DNA of 64,000 nucleotides from Lachnospiraceae bacterium UBA4338 (GTDB taxonomy: Bacteria > Bacillota > Clostridia > Lachnospirales > Lachnospiraceae): NCBI GenBank assembly GCA_002393735.1, contig DGTK01000006.1, positions 1 to 64,000 on the forward strand, given 5' to 3'. Below, in pieces: positions 62,361 to 64,000 of the stretch (its first letter is position 1; each line of letters opens with the position of its first letter). The translations under genes and the position numbers were made by a program. The notes beneath the pieces are model-generated. The model was not told the origin of the DNA, made no database searches, and saw only the letters and a list, made by a program, of their open reading frames with translations.

Positions 62361-63002
62361 TCATTTTTTCTTGGTGAATTTCTTGAAGGCTTTGGTGCTT
62401 TTAATCTGGGACCAGAAGATTATGATTGCCTGTCCCGGTACGCCGATTAAGAAGATTTCCCAGGCGTTATAATGCCAGTACACCAGCGCTGTCAGATACA
62501 TTGAGGCCAGTATTGACCATATCATAAAGGATATAATCAGATAATTTCTTCTTTGCTTAAACCATATGGAGTTAAAAATAAGCCATAGGAGAAAGGATAT
62601 GGGAACAGCATATATAAATAGCATGGCGTGGGTAATTACCGGTCCGGAAGAATTGGCATATTCCAGTATTACGAAGAAGGTGGTTGCTATGAGCCACACC
62701 AGTAATATGCTGAGTATGGTAATGAATATATGGTTAAACTTGCGCCTTTTTTTGAGCTGGGTTGCTATTGAACTGGGAATATTGGGTTCATGGTCTTCCG
62801 TTACCAGATAATCCAGGCTTACTTCAAAAAGATTGGCTATTTCATACAAAACGGAGATGTCCGGCAAGGATTCACCTCTCTCCCATTTGGAAACCGCTTT
62901 GTCCGAATAGTTTAATTGTTCGGCCAGGTCAATCTGGGTTATTCCTTTTTGAACTCTGAGTTCAGATATATTTTTGGCAATAATTGGTTTTAAATCTGTC
63001 AA
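62361..63002 (-). CDS. XRE-family regulator with membrane domain
   Basis: 213 residues. N-terminal Cro/CI-type HTH (ISELRVQKGITQIDLAEQLNYSDKAVSKWERGESLPDIS) and four predicted transmembrane helices in the second half. Such membrane-linked XRE proteins are common in Firmicutes and may respond to membrane stress; the target is unknown. Stands alone, with htpG converging on it. Confidence 0.9.
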   Translation of the reverse strand: MTDLKPIIAKNISELRVQKGITQIDLAEQLNYSDKAVSKWERGESLPDISVLYEIANLFEVSLDYLVTEDHEPNIPSSIATQLKKRRKFNHIFITILSILLVWLIATTFFVILEYANSSGPVITHAMLFIYAVPISFLLWLIFNSIWFKQRRNYLIISFMIWSILASMYLTALVYWHYNAWEIFLIGVPGQAIIIFWSQIKSTKAFKKFTKKK

Positions 63003-63066
63003 TTGTATTTCCTCTTTTTACTGCATATCCATTAGATTTTAACATGAGAATATAAGTTTTGCAAGT

Positions 63067-63180
63067 GGGCGGTAGAATTGCCGTATGCCTTGTAAATACT
63101 GGGATTCTACCGTCCATTCTACTATGAGTAGAGAGCAGAAATAAGAACTCTACAGGGCTGTAACCAGCTTTTCAGTTACA
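63067..63180. other. Structured intergenic region with three successive hairpins
   Basis: Three inverted repeats follow each other: GGGCGGTAGAAT/ATTCTACCGTCC (63067-63115, 12 bp with one G-T), GTAGAG/CTCTAC (63128-63153) and TGTAAC/GTTACA (63159-63180). There is no T run after any stem. The region lies between the divergent XRE and hemolysin III genes and could be a structured leader, a small RNA or a mobile repeat remnant. Confidence 0.5.
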
Positions 63181-63267
63181 AAAAATCAAAAATGTAATAA
63201 GATGTATTCGTCAAAAAGAGGCGCGTCCTTGTATATAGATGTTTTGTTTGTAGAAAAGGAGGATAAC

Positions 63268-63999
63268 ATGGATATTGAAGTAAAAGGAATTGAAAAACCT
63301 GTCAGGGTCAGAAAGAAAAGAATACCCCTTAAGGACAGAATACTTCCTACATATACAGTGGCGGAGGAGATTTTTAACATGGTTTCCCATATAGTAGGAG
63401 CTGTCTTTGGTATAGCCGCATTGGTTTTATGTGTGATAATGAGCGCATCCCATCATGATGCCTGGGGTATAGTCGGCTCTTCCATATATGGAGCATCAAT
63501 GATAGTGTTATATACCATGTCGGCTGTGTATCACGGTCTGGGAAAGAAAACAGAAAAACTGATTATGGCCAAAAAAGTTATGCAGGTTGTTGATCATTGT
63601 ACAATTTATTTCCTTATAGCAGGAACGTATACTCCGATTCTGTTTACATCCATTAGGAAGGAAAGCCCGGTTTGGTGCTGGATTATATTCGGCCTTGTAT
63701 GGGGATTTGCAGTTATCGGGGGAATCTTCACCGGAATCGATCTTAAGAAATATTCCATATTTTCCATGTGCTGTTATATAGGAATGGGATGGTGCATAGT
63801 TCTTGCTGCCAAGACGGCAATTGCAGCAATTCCGTTAATGGGTCTTTTGTGGCTGTTGATTGGAGGCATAGCATATACCATCGGGGCTGTTTTATATGGC
63901 CTGGGAAAGAGAAAAAAGTGGATGCATGGGATATTCCACGTATTTTGTCTCATCGGGTCAATAGCCCAGTTTATATGTATTTTATTCTATGTGTTATAG
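63268..63999 (+). CDS. Hemolysin III/PAQR family membrane protein
   Basis: 243 residues from the ATG at 63268, chosen for AAAGGAGG five bases upstream; the gene ends at a TAG just before the window end. Seven hydrophobic segments; the family signature includes EEIFNMVSHIVGAVFG, MSAVYHGLG, VVDHCTIYFLIAGTYTPI and a C-terminal GIFHVFCLIGS with His. Members may be metal-dependent membrane hydrolases; the original hemolysin role is not well supported. Confidence 0.9.
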   Translation: MDIEVKGIEKPVRVRKKRIPLKDRILPTYTVAEEIFNMVSHIVGAVFGIAALVLCVIMSASHHDAWGIVGSSIYGASMIVLYTMSAVYHGLGKKTEKLIMAKKVMQVVDHCTIYFLIAGTYTPILFTSIRKESPVWCWIIFGLVWGFAVIGGIFTGIDLKKYSIFSMCCYIGMGWCIVLAAKTAIAAIPLMGLLWLLIGGIAYTIGAVLYGLGKRKKWMHGIFHVFCLIGSIAQFICILFYVL

Positions 64000-64000
64000 T

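Noticed and set aside
1..64000. Mobile elements, prophage genes, tRNA or rRNA genes
   Set aside because: No transposase, integrase, phage structural genes, terminal repeats or recognisable RNA genes were seen.

Overview
The window is AT-rich, gene-dense chromosomal DNA from a Gram-positive anaerobe of the Clostridia, most likely a gut or rumen Lachnospiraceae (Butyrivibrio/Roseburia-like). The basis is the combination of a LytR-CpsA-Psr protein, a class B sortase with a C-terminally anchored substrate, an LtaS-like sulfatase, a GerMN lipoprotein, a CIRCE element, GPH-type sugar symport with GH36/GH2 enzymes, and near-universal strong AGGAGG-type ribosome binding sites. This is an inference from gene content, not from a marker gene. 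No rRNA, tRNA, CRISPR array, prophage or insertion sequence was seen.

Layout. 0.1-9.6 kb: Fic protein; a housekeeping run for tRNA modification and processing (tsaE-tsaB-rimI-rnz, then tsaD) with ispD; then a cell-surface group (LCP protein, sortase B, SPKTA-anchored protein). 9.7-18 kb: galactoside utilisation, with galK divergent from a GH2 beta-galactosidase-like enzyme, a GPH symporter carrying an extra outer domain, and a GH36 alpha-galactosidase. 18.1-26.4 kb: a complete phosphonate pathway (PEP mutase, phosphonopyruvate decarboxylase, 2-aminoethylphosphonate transaminase, CTP:2-AEP cytidylyltransferase) interleaved with an LtaS-like membrane sulfatase, a YidC-CDP-glycerol-glycerophosphotransferase fusion and a small membrane protein. 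26.5-33 kb: rpmE, DUF1385, prmC, prfA, AraC regulator, diguanylate cyclase, biotin ligase. 33.4-38.7 kb: arginine biosynthesis, argG divergent from GNAT-argJ-argB-argD across a repeat-rich control region. 38.8-46.5 kb: orphan solute-binding protein, then comEA, a two-component system, a GerMN lipoprotein and comEC. 46.5-50.2 kb: autoregulated TetR with a hydrolase, and a GH5 lipoprotein with an inserted domain. 50.2-56.9 kb: macrodomain-HTH protein, VWA protein, holA, and an accessory group of TPR, J-like (HPD) and HIRAN proteins plus small unknowns. 57-64 kb: glyA, a PrsA-like lipoprotein, a phosphoesterase, CIRCE-controlled htpG, an XRE membrane regulator and a hemolysin III homologue.

How the genes work together. 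The most striking system is the phosphonate locus. PEP would be converted to phosphonopyruvate, phosphonoacetaldehyde, 2-aminoethylphosphonate and CMP-AEP, and the fused YidC-TagF-like protein with the LtaS-like enzyme are candidates for placing the headgroup on a surface polymer or lipid. The first gene carries a winged helix, and a perfect palindrome lies between its promoter and start, which suggests self-regulation. Other notable points are a heat-shock chaperone htpG under a perfect CIRCE, a presumed ArgR-type control region of repeated TGCATA units, and a TPR/J/HIRAN cluster of unknown role.
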